In this document: one piece after another, positions 34,129 through 46,179 of the stretch | How positions within the stretch are numbered: position 1 is the first letter of the stretch | How the letters are laid out: each line of letters begins with the position of its first letter | Origin: Corticium candelabrum | Taxonomy: Eukaryota > Porifera > Homoscleromorpha > Homosclerophorida > Plakinidae | DNA length: 64,000 nt | Direction of reading: 5' to 3' | Assembly: GCF_963422355.1 (NCBI RefSeq) | Contig: NC_085087.1 | Span: 4,186,498-4,250,497, forward strand | The notes under the pieces: model-generated | The model's database searches: none | Told to the model about the DNA's origin: nothing | What the model saw: only the letters and a program-made list of their open reading frames with translations | Translations under genes and position numbers: made by a program

Positions 34129-36178
34129 TCAACGTGCCATGATGTAGCCGATTGCTTTGATGTTTTTTACGCCGTTGTCTCCTTTGTGGTAAGGACCGAC
34201 GTAGTTACCAGCACTGTTTCTGACTGGCCTGTGAGTGTTCCCTGTTCCGTAGCCAACGAAAGAGTCTGGAGTTACACAATCGTTTTCTTGGTTAGCAATA
34301 AATCCCAGACGAGCTCGTGCGGTCCTTGGGCCCCAGTGTGAGTGGTTACTTCTGACGTTGAATCCCTCCTAGAAATATGATCTAAGTTTAAGTGTAGCAA
34401 ATATTTTCATTCATTAATTAAATTTAGAATCTCGTTGTGTTAACATTGTAAGGCATTTATATCTATAGAATGCGTTAGATTGCAATTGTTCTACTTCAGA
34501 GCATGATACCGACATGCAAACACCTAAAATTGTCAAAAAACTACATTAGGCATGAATGACATTGTTACGCTTTCACGACAAACAACGCCGTTGTTTTTGT
34601 TTTGTAATTTGACATGCATGCATGCTCTAGACAGTGAAGGTGTCGCATGCTTACCCTGTTGCAATTGCTCTGCATAGACGACGTTGGTAGTAAACTTCTC
34701 CACTTGCTCTTACTAATACTCGTCTCTCAGTACTTTCCATCAGCAATAAGACTGTAGAGAGATGATGCGCTGTAGCCAAAAGTGATCCATCTGGTTGTTC
34801 CACCTACTTTCATTCCCAGACGAAGTTCAGTAAATGGTAGTGTCCAGTAAGAAGCCAATTTCGCTTCTTTGTCATCCAAATCCAAGTTGTTTGATTGAAA
34901 TGTCTCGTTGTTCGACCACAACACGCTCTCGTAGGTAAACGTCTGCTGATTTCCATCTATTTTCATGATCAAAGTCCAACCTTCACTGGCATCACAAAAT
35001 GTCTGTGGTAAACAGTGGTCGTTAGTAAACTCTAGCAGCAATAAAGGCAATTTAAATTATTTAATTAAATGTAGAATTTTTGACCTGGAATGATGGATCA
35101 CTAGCAGATGGTTTAATCCAGTATTGTCCATTGTTTGAAGATGATTTGTATTTGAGTGATATTTGCGTACACGACGATGCAGGAAACTGAGCCGATCTGC
35201 CAAGTTCTCCTACTAGAAGAAATGTCGACCATTTTGTGCCGTCACAATACTCGAGCTCTTTCACTTTCTTGTTGTATCTCACCATTCCTTCTCAATAGAT
35301 AAACTTAATAAATTTATAATTGTTTAATTTTTAAATTATTTTTGCAATTTTGTACCTTCTCTTATTTTAGAGCATTTGTCCAGACGAAGAGTTCCCGGCG
35401 GTCCACTTGGCCCGACCGGACCCATTTTCCCGCGTTCGCCTTGAATGCCTTTGGGACCAACGTTACCGTTTACACCCTTTTCACCTGCAGTAACATGATA
35501 GCATTTCATTTAAATTAAATAATTTAAAAAGAAAGTATTCAATATGTTATGTTTACTATTTCTCATCTTATTAGAATCCCTTTTTGTTGTGAGGTACAAC
35601 GTTGATGACTATTAGGTTACGTACTTAGGTTAATTAATTAAGAAGTCACAACGAATTCAAGAGTGTGTATGTGTTGATTTAGAATTTGGAGTTGTGCGTT
35701 GTAACGTAAAGAAAATGTTAAAAATAACAAACGTTAAATAGTTAACTTTGTCAGCGTTAATTGAACGAAAACTCAGAATTGATTCCATTATTGGAATTCC
35801 AAATATTAAATTTGATTACTTCTCTTATTATAACTACCCACCTTTATTTCCTTTGGTTCCTTCTTTGCCAGGAACTCCAGACATGCCGGGAGCGCCAGGA
35901 GCACCATGAATACCTGACACTGTTACTGTAAATAAGACGTTAGTTAGTTGTTATAGAAATCGTAATGTTATAACAGAGTTGTTGTGATCTTACCCGAGCA
36001 GCAACTATTGTTACAGTCCTTGCTTTCCTAGAGTAAAGAAAAACAACCCTTACAAGAACTCACTGATTCCTACAAATCATTTGATATTTGAATGAAGTGA
36101 TTCCTTAGTGCTTGCCATCTCCTGTGAATCTGCGGTCACGACTACTAACAAGAAGACAACTAGTTGAATTCGCTGCAT
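34129..36178 (-). pseudogene. Collagen-like / fibrinogen-like gene, copy B (nonsense and splice lesions)
   Basis: Exons by homology to A: 36178-36104, 36027-35994, 35925-35842, 35484-35356, 35290-35085, 35029-34655, 34368-34129. The collagen exon is nine nucleotides longer ([16 protein letters not shown]) and the last exon three longer. Two lesions: TGA at 34727-34729, after SLYSLIADGKY, where A has AGA; and GAATCA instead of GTATAT at the exon-1 donor, so reading continues to ESLHSNIK and a stop. The next donor (CA/GTGAGT, near 36065) lies beyond that stop. All other splice sites are kept. Divergence from A is low, so decay is recent, or a truncated product is made. Confidence 0.85.
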
Positions 36179-38631
36179 GATGATGAACAAATCACAAGGT
36201 GTGAACTGTAGAACTTCTAGTTTGCAGTCCAGCGGTTTGGTCTTATTGTACGCGATAGAACGGAACATGATGTCATTGTTTTGAGTCAAAGCTCCACCCT
36301 CATCTCACGTGAGTCTTAAAATACGGAATTATGTAATTGTCGGGACTAGCAATAATTGCCTACTGTCTAGATAAGACGGTAACGTTGTAAACTAGAAAGT
36401 GCAATACTAAATATATGTAATTACTGGAACAAATCACGACAAACCGTGCATTAATCACTATGTGAGTCGACTAGAGCACTCGGGAAGGCAGTTGGAAGTC
36501 GCTCATTGACATCGATAACTACATAGGTCCGGTAACGCGTTCTACTCTAGGGATTTCTTTTTACGGTAACTACAACAAATGAAATAGAGATCGATGTATG
36601 GCTGTAGGTGTCATGGCAACTATAGAAAGTGATGTGTCTCTTTTTTTCTTTGAAAATGTTTTCTAACACAGCAACTAGAACTGTAGTTTTTGACATGTTT
36701 CGAGTAGGCATATGGTGAGATTCCAATGAGAGTGTCCGCGAGATCTTGAGTTAGTGGGAGAGCAGACTGCTAAGTATGTCTTTTCGATCTCTAACAAAAT
36801 TTAGAGTAAGTGCGTCGTAATCTCTCGTGCAACCGAATTTTGCAACGATCAATATATTCACCCGGAATAGACTGCAAAACAACGCGATCTGTGTGTATGC
36901 GTATAGGATTGTACTTGATCTCGTGAGAGTTAATTAACTAGTTGGCACGGTACGGTACCTTGCATGAATGTTGGGATTCCCCGAGTTCGAGCGTGATTGC
37001 AACTTTACTTGAGGGTTATGTGACGGTCAGTAAAGTAGTGAAGCAAGTGTTGTGAATAACGCTAACAAGACCGTAACCATAGTGACATATAAAGAACTAC
37101 CTGCACGTGTTCTACATTTAAGTCTGCTTCGTGTTCGAAAACTCTCTCGCCTGCTTTCTCTAGTGGGATGCATGACCATTGCACTCTACAAATCTGTTGA
37201 CCCTTGATCGAGTGACATACACGTAGACACGAGTGAGATCATGTCCCGGAGTCTGGGAACGAGACTGTAGGAAATAATTTTATGTAACTTTACTACAGTG
37301 AGTCACAGCTACATAATGACGTGAACACTATGTGAGCCTTGGCAGAGTAAATGCGCTTTGCATGTTACCCGAGGCCCGGGCAGTAGTGCGACTGTACGCA
37401 GATACTAGTGAAGCTATTCCGACCAATAGACGAGAAGTGGTGTCATTACCAACCAATAGACGTACGTGGTGTCATCATAAGGATTCACCTCTCTTTGTTG
37501 ATGTAGAGAATTCGGACATCGGGCGTCCGTCCTGTACATGGTGTTAAGTCCTTTGCTTTACAGAAGGTTTAGCAACGCATGGGCATGACTTCCCACCAAA
37601 AACCATGCGTCTAGAAAGGAAAGTTGTTGGATTCAATCGCCAACGCTATGCGGTACGTGGAGCTGTACTTGACTTGTAACATTTTTTTTGGTCCACGATG
37701 TTTCTGCACAGTGGTTCTGCAAACTGACAGCTTAAATTTTAGGTGTGCGTGGCTCAGCGGTCGGGTTGCGGTGTTGAGTCGTCTTCAACAGAAATTTGGT
37801 GCTCCACGGGAATTTGCGAAGGGGAACGTGCATTGTCCATGACAGTGCGTCTGTTTGTCGGACGAAGCGACTGACCTGTCATTACGCTACTGCGTCTCTA
37901 TTAATTTTTGTTACTGTATTCCAAAGTCAGAGCGAACAGAGACGCCTAATCTACATTTGTACGTACATGTTTTCCCACATTAATTTGTCTTTTCTTTGGC
38001 TGCTCCGGAGTCACCACACTATTACGACAACCTGTGCCTATTTAGCTGGAGGCCTGAAAGAATGATAGCTGTGTAAATACGGTAGGTGTAACCACCACGT
38101 GAAGGGATTTTCAATGTTGTCAAATTCATGAGCGTTCCTGCCTTCTTCTTATCCTCAACTGCACTGTACAGTACACATGTCTTACCATGTGTTGTGCATG
38201 TTCTAAATCAATATTGGGTTTCTGTTTTAGTTTACAGTGCATAGAGCACACTTTAAAATTTACTTAAAACTATTTGTGACGCAAACAAAATTTGAGAATT
38301 TAGGCAAACATGCATATCTATACAGTCCCCGCTCCGACTGATTCAGAACGAAACAAGTGGTTAACAAGATTGAAGCAAATTGACATGCAGATAAACAAAC
38401 TAGAAGTAAATATGAACAAAATAGGAAATCTAGAGAACACGAAGAGACATACATGATGGTTTAGACCAGAAAAGAAATTTCGTGTTTTGCCCTAACCCTT
38501 TGCAGCTTATGTAAGTCTTAGGAAAGCATCACCAGTGGCGTTACAAATAATTTACTGTTTAGATATGCCATGTACATGTTGATGTTGTTATTGCTGCTTT
38601 TGGTGGTCGGCTAGTGCAAAATCTTTTCCTA
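36179..38631. repeat. Array unit B: promoter flank, intergenic block and start of block G
   Basis: 36179-37044 and 37045-38460 match units A, C and D; the exon-like block is 37743-37877 and its donor is lost (GTCATT). 38460-38631 begins block G (GCTTTTGGTGGTCGGCTAGTGCAAAAT), then breaks off at the Gypsy remnant. Confidence 0.78.
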
Positions 38632-39715
38632 TCAAGGCTCCAGCATAGTCCACGTGCACCCTCATCCACGGCTGATAAGGCCAAGACGAGGGATGCAATG
38701 AAGCTTTGGGTGGTGTATTCCTTGTTTCTTGACAACCAGAACAACCTTGAACCTTGCGTTCGATGTCCCCATCCAGTCCTGGCCACCAGACTATTGTTCT
38801 GGCTCAGCCTTTCATCCGTTCCACACCAGAAAGACTAGCGTGTAACTCCTCCAAAACAGGTTTTGGCCCTTATGGTGATACAATCACCCTGTAACCCCAT
38901 AATACGAGTCTCTCTTCTATAGACAATTCAATTGCTCTTAGACAGTAAGGAGTCAACGCTTCGATTAGACGATTATTGGGCCAACCATGAAAACATATTA
39001 TTGTACCCTAGACAGTATAGGGTATTGTTCTGTCCATCTTCTAACATCTCTTGCCAATACTGGTGACGATTCCAGTTGCTGTAAAAATGAAATTGTCTTT
39101 GCTTGTTCTTCCTCGGTTGTCGATGGTAGTTGTAAGGGTAATCGAATGCAGGCATCTGCATTAAAGATTTCTCGGCTTAGTTTGTATCTCAGCTTATAAC
39201 TTTAACCTGATAGGATCATGGCTCATCGATGGATTCTCACTGATGCCATTGGCGGAAGAGGCGTATTTCCCCCAACAATCGTACCAGTGGTTTATTGTCT
39301 GAGACTTGCACAAACTCTCTACCTAACAGATATTGGTGAAATTTTTGTAGACAAAAAATTACTGCCAATGCTTCTCTTTCCAATTGTGTGTCTTTTCTCT
39401 CCGCGCTTTCGTCAATGTTCTCGATGCAAATGCTACTGGATGTTCTTTTCCGATCTTCCTTCTCTGAGCCAATACGGCTCCTAAACCGTACTACGAAGCA
39501 TCACAGGTTACGACCGACTTTTACTGTGGATCAAAATTTGCTAACACTTGGCAGACACTAACAGTTGTTTTGATCGGCTATAAGCTTGTTCTTGTTCACA
39601 TGACCATTTCCACTTTACTCCCTTTCGTAACAATCTATTTAGCGGAGATACAACTGTTGACAAATTCTGTAAGAATTTGGCGTACTAAGATGGCAATCCT
39701 AGGTACGCTTTCCTA
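38632..39715 (-). mobile_element. Ty3/Gypsy retrotransposon pol remnant (RNase H to integrase)
   Basis: On the minus strand, in broken frames and in pol order: RNase H-like VVTCDASSYGLGAVLAQRRK and HPVAFASRTL (about 39510-39380); a linker with LESSPVLARDVRRWTEQYP (about 39080); integrase zinc-binding/core entry VWWPGLDGDIERKVQGCSGC then QETRN, and PYQPWMRVHVDYAGAL (about 38790-38640). Several stops interrupt it and no LTRs were recognised. It is a fossil inserted in, or joined to, array unit B. Confidence 0.75.
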
Positions 39716-40388
39716 AACATATTTGTGACGCGAACTTAGGTAAAAATGTTGCCGTACATACAGTCACCGCTCCGACTGATTCAGAATGAAACAAGTGGTT
39801 AACAAGATTGAAGCAAAATTAAGTGATGACAAACTAGAAGGATAATATGAACAAAATAGGAAACCTATAGAGAATGCGAAGAGAAATATATAGTGTTAAT
39901 TAAGAGAAAAGAAATTTCGTGCTTTACCCTAACGCTTTGCAGCTTAGGTAAGCCTTAGGAAAGCATAAAGATGCCTAAGTCACTGTTTTAATAATAGCAC
40001 CAGACATCACCAGTTAGAGTACGTACCCCGTTACCGGACACCATCAGTACAGTCGGACAGCTCGCTAGAAGTATCCAAGAAGTCAAGATTCGGTCTAATT
40101 TAATATGATAAGTCTAGGACACATAAAACCTCGGCTAGCCAAGTTTAGTCCAAATTAAAGCAGGAACGTGCATGGTACGTCGCTCGCAACTTGGGGCGTG
40201 TCCACCCCTTCATTGGACATCACCATTATTCGAACAACAGACAATGTGTTTCATTTATGAATAGCTAAACAAGACACACTAACGTTTTCTCTACACAGCC
40301 ATGACAGAACGATAGCCTACTGAGAATGTGGTGCATTTTTGTCTATGTCTATTCATTCACCGCGCAAGTTAGGTATAATGTATTTATA
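39716..40388. other. Fragment of the duplicated block and 3' flank of copy C
   Basis: 39716-40010 again contains the CAGTCACCGCTCCGACTG / AACAAAATAGGAAA repeat tail and the start of block G. 40010-40388 is non-coding apart from shared sequence directly downstream of the collagen-like gene. Confidence 0.55.
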
Positions 40389-42600
40389 TCAACGTGCCAT
40401 GATGTAGCCGATTGCTTTGATGTTTGCTTCCCCGTTGTCTGCTCGATACGGACTGCCGTAGTTACCAGCACTATTATTGACTGGCTTGTGAGTGTACCGT
40501 GTTCCGTAGCCAACGAAAGAGTCTGGAGATCCACAATCCTTTTGTTGATTAGCAATAAATCCCAGACGAGCTCGTGCGGTCCTTGGGTCCTGGTTTGAGT
40601 CGTCACTTCTGACGTTGAATCCCTCCTAGATATAAGATCTGACTTTAAGTGTAGCAAATTCTTTCATTAGTTACAAACATAGTTTCAGTGTGTTCAGCGT
40701 CGTATGTCAGGGAAAAATTTTTGGGAGTTAGAAAAACGTAGATTAACAACGTATCATCTTGGTACTGTCTAGAATTATGTACATAAAATCACTTTACTAA
40801 AATAAACAAAAATAGATGAGCAACCACATGCATAAATTTGGGAGTACTCAACCCCACAACACACATAGCTCCGCCACTGTTTGTGTTGGCATTGATATGT
40901 ATGAAATATGTTTAGATTGCAATTGTTCTACGAACTTCACAACTCTGTGACATGGCACAGACTTGCACCTACAAGTACAGCAGACATGAGTGATAAGTGT
41001 ACGTTTTCGTTATAAACTACAAACAACTTTAGACCTATACAGTATTGATTTTGACATGCTCCGTATCTAAGTGTACAGTACTAAGGCGTTGCTTACCTTG
41101 TTGCATTTTAACTGCATAGACGATGTTGGCAGTAAACTTCTCCACTTGCTCTTACCAATACTCGTTCCCCTGTACTTTCCATCAGCAATAAGACTGTAGA
41201 GAGATGATGCGCTGTAGCCAAAAGTGATCCATCTGGTCGTTCCACCTACTTTCATTCCCAGACGAAGTTCAGTAAACGGTAGTGTCCAGTACGAAGCCAA
41301 TTTCGCTTCTTTGTCATCCAAATCCAAGTTGTTTGATTGAAACGTCTCGTTGTTTGACCACAACACGCTCTCGTAGCTAAACGTCTGCTGATTTCCATCT
41401 ATTTTCATAATCAAAGTCCAACCTTCACTGGCATCACAAAATGTCTGTGGTAAACAGACTGTTCGTTATTAAACTCTAGCAGCAATAAAGGTAATTTAAA
41501 TTATTAAATTAAATGTAGAATTTTGACCTGGAATGGTGGATCACTAGCAGATGGTCTAATCCAGTATTGTCCATTGTTCGAAGAAGATTTGTATTTGAGT
41601 GATATTTGCGTACATGACGATGCAGACAAGAGAGCCGATCTGCCAAGTTCTCCTTCTAGAAGAAATGTCGACCATTTGGTGCCGTCACAATACTCGAGCT
41701 CTTTTACTTTCTTGTTGTATCTCACCATTCCTTCTCAATACATAAACTTAATAAATTTATAATTGTTTTAATTATTAGGTTATTTTTGTAATCTTTTACC
41801 TTCTCTTAGTTTAGAGCATTCGTCCAGACGAAGAATTCCTGGCGTTCCACTTGGCCCGACTAGACCGCGTTCACCTTGAATGCCTTTAGGACCAACTTTA
41901 CCGCTTACACCTTTTTCACCATTTTATTTAGATTAAATAAATTTAAAAAACAAGTCTTCAAATTCTATGTTTACTATTTCTCATCTTATTAGAATCCCTT
42001 TTTATTGTGAGGTAGAACGTTGATGACTACTAGGTCACATACTTAAGTTAATTAATTAAGAAAGCACGACTAATTCAAGTGTCAGTGTGTTTGGGTCGAT
42101 TTAGAATTGAGAGTTTTACGTTGAAATGTTAGGAAAATGTTAAAAATAGCAAACGTTAACAAGTTAACTTTTTAGTGTTAATTCAACGACAACTCAGAAT
42201 TGATGCCATTATTTGACATTCTAAATTTTAAATTTGATCACTTCTCTTACTATAACTACACACCTTTATCTCCTTTTGTTCCTTCTTTGCCAGGATCTCC
42301 AGACATGCCGGGAGAGCCAGGAGCACCATGAATACCTGATATTGTTACTGTAAATTTGACGTTAGTTAATTGCTATACAGACCGTGATACTATAACAGAG
42401 TTGTTGTGAGCTTACCTGAGCAGCAACTATTGTTACAGTCCTTGCTTTCCTAGAGTAAAGACAAACCACCTTTACAACAACTTACTGAGTCCTACCAAGC
42501 ATTTGATATTTGAATGAAGTGATTCCTTAGTGCTTGCCATCTCCTCTGAATCTGTGGTCACGACTACTAACAAGAGCACAACTAGTTGAATTCGTTGCAT
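40389..42600 (-). pseudogene. Collagen-like / fibrinogen-like gene, copy C (several lesions)
   Basis: Exons by homology: 42600 (ATG), small exon near 42450, collagen exons near 42265-42350 and 41805-41920, then 41733-41528, 41473-41097 and 40625-40389. Lesions: GAATCA at the exon-1 donor; deletion of the CTGCAG acceptor before the second collagen exon (CACCTTTTTCACC joins directly to ATTTTATTTAG at about 41920); and two extra bases in the fibrinogen-like exon (377 instead of 375 nt, near 41455). The last exon is intact and differs from A mainly by substitution (EGFNVRSDDSNQDPR). The +2 insertion removes the shared HCLPQTFCD segment, so no full product is possible. Confidence 0.85.
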
Positions 42601-44868
42601 GATGATGAAAGAATCACAAGGTTTGAACGGTAGAACTTCTAGTTTGCAGACCAGAAGTTTGGACTTATTGCACACGAAAGAACGGAACATGACGTCATTG
42701 TTATAATCAAAGATCCTCCCTCATCTCACGCGAGTCTTCAAAAACGGGTTTACGTGATTGTCGGGACTAGTAATAATTGCCTACTGTCTAAATAAAACGG
42801 TAACGTTGTAAACTAGGAAGTGCAATACTAAATATATGTAATTACTGGAACAAATCACGGTAAACCGTGTATTAATTACTACGTGTCGACTAGAGCACTC
42901 GGGAAGGCAGTTGGAAGTCACTGATTGATGTCGATCACTATATAGGTCCGGTAACGCATTCTACTCTAGAGATTTCTTTTTACGGCACCTACAACAAATT
43001 AATTAAATGGAGATCAATGTATTGCTGTAGGTGCATGCCATACATGGCAACTATAGAAAGTGTTGTGCCTCTTTTTTTCTTTGCTAACGTTTTCCAACAC
43101 AACAACTAGAACTGTAGTTTATGACATGTTTCGAGTAGTTTGTGCATGTGGTGAGATTCCGATAAGAATGTATCGCGAGGTCTTGAGTTAGTGCAGAGCA
43201 GACTGCTAAGTATGTCTCTTCGATCTCTAACTAATTAATTAGAGTAAGTGCGTCGTTATCTCTCGTGCAGGCGAATTTTGCAACGATCAAATATATTCAC
43301 CGACAATAGACTGCAAGAAATTGCGATCTGTATGTATGTGCATGGGATATTACTTGATCTCGTGAGTGTTAATTAGCTAGTTGTGGTAATGATGTACGGT
43401 ACGGTATCATACCTTACATGAAAGTGGGGATTCCCCGAGTTGGGGAGCGTGATCGCACTTTACTCATGAGAGTCACGCGACGGTCAGCAAAGTAGTGAAG
43501 CAAGTGTCGTGAGTAACGCTAACAAGACCATAACCCTAATGTCACAAAACGAACTACCTGCACGTGTTCTACATTTCATTCTGCTTCGTGTTCGAAAACT
43601 CTCTCGCCTGCTGTAATTAGTGAGATGCATGACCATTGCACTTTAGAAATTTATTGACCCTTGATCGAGTGACATACACGTGTACTGAAACAAGACACGA
43701 CTGAGATCATGTCAAGGAGTCTGGGAACGAGACTGTAGGAAATAATTTCCTGTACGTATACCTGTAATACAGTGAGTCACAGCTACACAATGACAAGAAG
43801 ACTATAGGAACCTTGGCAGAGTAAATGCGCTCTGCATGTTGTTACCCGACACCCAGACAGTAGTGCGACCATACGTACGACCGTACGACAGTATTTATAC
43901 TCGACTAGTGCAGACACAAATGAAGCTATTCCGACCAATAGACGAACGTGATGTCATCATAAGGCATCTCCTCTCTTTGTTGGTGTAGAGAATTCGGCCA
44001 TCGGGCGTCCATCCTGTATATGGTGTTTAATCCTTTGCTTTACATAAGCGTTTAGCAACGCATGTGCATGTTGTTTTATACCAACAACGAGGCGTCTAGA
44101 AAGCGAAGTTGCTGGATACAGGCGCCAGCGCTATGCGGTACGTGTAGCTGTATCTGACTCGTAACATTTTTTTCGTTCCACGGTGCTTCTTCAGTCTGAC
44201 AGCTTGAATTTTAGGTGTGCGTGGCTGAACGGCCGAGCCGCGGTGTTGAGTCGTCTTCAACAAAAATTTGGCGCTCCACGGGAATTTGCGAAGGGGAACA
44301 TCCGTTGTCCACGACAGTGCGTCTGTTTGTCGGACGAAGCGACCGACCTGTAAGTACGCTAGTGCGTCTCTATTTATTTTTGCTACGGTATTCCAAAGTC
44401 AGTGTGAACAGAGACGCCTAATCTACATTTGCAGGTGCATGTTTTCTTACATAAATGTTTTGTTTTGGCTTTGGCGGCTCTGGGGTCACCTCATTACGAC
44501 AACCTGTGCCTATTTAGCTGTAAACCTGAATGGGTGATAGCTGTGTAAATACGGTAGGCGTAAGCACCACGTGAAGGGATTTTCAAAGTTGTCAAATTCA
44601 TTCCTGCCTTCTGCTTAACCTCAACTGAACTGTACAGTACACATGTCTTAGAACGTGGTGTGCATGTTCTAAATCAATATTGGTTTTCTGTTTTAGTTTA
44701 CAGTGCATAGAGCACACTTTTTACAAATTAACTTAACTTAGTTAATTAAAGCTATTTGTGACGCAAACGAAATTCGAGAATTTAAGTAAACATGCGGATC
44801 CATACAGTCCCCTCTCCGACTGACTCAGAATTAAACAAGTGGCTAACAAGATTGAAGCAAATTAACAT
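42601..44868. repeat. Array unit C: promoter flank plus duplicated intergenic block
   Basis: Matches the same flanks of A, B and D, including the exon-like block 44215-44349 and the empty hAT site near 43505 (GAAGCAAGTGTCGTGAGTAA). It is cut at 44868 by the second hAT-like element and resumes at 46087. Confidence 0.78.
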
Positions 44869-46086
44869 CAGAGGCGGCGGAGATGGGGGTTTCGAGGGAC
44901 GACAGACCTCCCAATGTTTGAATTGGGGGTCTGAGATCCCCCAATAATTGGATCTCCTTACATGGAACCATGTACTTCTGCAATATGTTTGCCAATCCAA
45001 GCACCAGCTAGGCCACGCGCACACATCATGGACTTCCCCGCCATCTCGCCGTTATGCAGGATGTAATCAGAGAGGCGCTTTCGGATTAAAGCCAGTCACA
45101 AGTGTTGAGACGTTATGCACGGCTATGACAACATACCGATCCGTTCTAACCGAAATTTACAAGCTGCTGCGTCTTATCTTATAGAATACCCGTAACATTT
45201 GCAACTTCAGAGAGAGCCTTCTCAACTCTTAGGAGGCTACTGACCTACCTACGATCCCTATGACGGAGAAGAGGATAGATAACTGTTCACTCTTACATGA
45301 CCACAAAGAGTTACTGAAGGTACTTCGGGGCCTTAGTACTAGTGCTTGGAAATTGTTTCACTGAAATCATGTATTGTGTTTGGTATGAGAATAGTTATAT
45401 AATGGATATCGTAACGTTTCAAAATTCGTAAGCTCTAGAAAGCCTCTAAGGACAGTAGCTTCTGAAACAAGCGGATGGTCACGTGACTCTGGGAATTTGT
45501 TGCCGGCACCCCCCAATCTGTAGTGCCGTGTTTTCACTAACTGCACCTTAAACTAGTTTAGCTTAAATGCGTTTAAAACTAAACCAGTTCAAGAAAGCGA
45601 CTGTTTCCACCAGGAACTTGCACATCCGAGATGTGCTAAACAAACCGTCTAGGAACGCATTAATTTGAAGTATTGGGCTGGTCTGTCACCGAGTCAGGTC
45701 AACTGTTGGTTGTTACTGATTCAGCATCTGCTAGTAAGAATTTGCATGAGGATGACTAAGGACACAGTCTTCTCTCTCTCCGTAGCTGCTGATTTGTTTC
45801 CCCTAGCTAACGACCCTTACACCTTCTAGGCAATCCTATCCCGACGAAATAGTCAATATCATCAAAACAGCGTTATCAGAAGCCATCTAAACAAGCGCGC
45901 TACTGTCACGTGACAGTTAAACCTAAACCACTTTGCTAAACCTACTTCGAAGTAGGTTTAAGAAAGCGGTTTAGGTTTAACATATAACTGGTCTAGTGCA
46001 GGTGGAAACAGGTCAATTCTTAAACCACTTGGTAAACCGGTTTAGGCACCAGTGGAAACGCGCCCTAGGAGCTTTCGCCGCCACTG
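44869..46086 (+). mobile_element. hAT-like element, 1218 bp, with 5-bp target duplication
   Basis: Left end CAGAGGCGGCGGAGATG; right end (reverse complement) CAGTGGCGGCGAAAGC. AACAT is duplicated at 44864-44868 and 46087-46091; paralogous units A and B run through the site (GACATGCAGATAAACAAAC in B). Between 45190 and 45310 the plus strand encodes a broken hAT dimerisation domain (TFATSERAFSTLRR, then LLTYLRS and LLHDHKELL). 45517-46070 appears to be a nested MITE with inverted ends (GTGTTTTCACTAACTGC / GCGTTTCCACTGGTGC) and a strong internal hairpin. Confidence 0.8.
45922..45975. repeat. 54-nt near-perfect hairpin with a 24-bp perfect palindrome
   Basis: The core TAAACCTACTTC / GAAGTAGGTTTA (45937-45960) is perfectly palindromic; arms extend outward with three mismatches to CCTAAACC / GGTTTAGG. 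Another perfect palindrome, CTGTCACGTGACAG, lies just left at 45903-45916. Both are within the nested MITE. Confidence 0.85.
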
Positions 46087-46117
46087 AACATGCAGATGAA
46101 CAAACTAGAAGTAAATA

Positions 46118-46174
46118 CCATTTCGCCGGGAAGCGGGAAGGATAACGCGGCGGGGGTCTGGCTACGCGAGACTA
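46118..46174. mobile_element. MITE fragment (GTCTGGCTACGCGAGACTA end)
   Basis: Only the right terminus of the 6399/6636 family is present; it replaces about 150 bp of the array unit between GAAGTAAATA and GGTAAGCC. Confidence 0.65.
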
Positions 46175-46179
46175 GCTAG

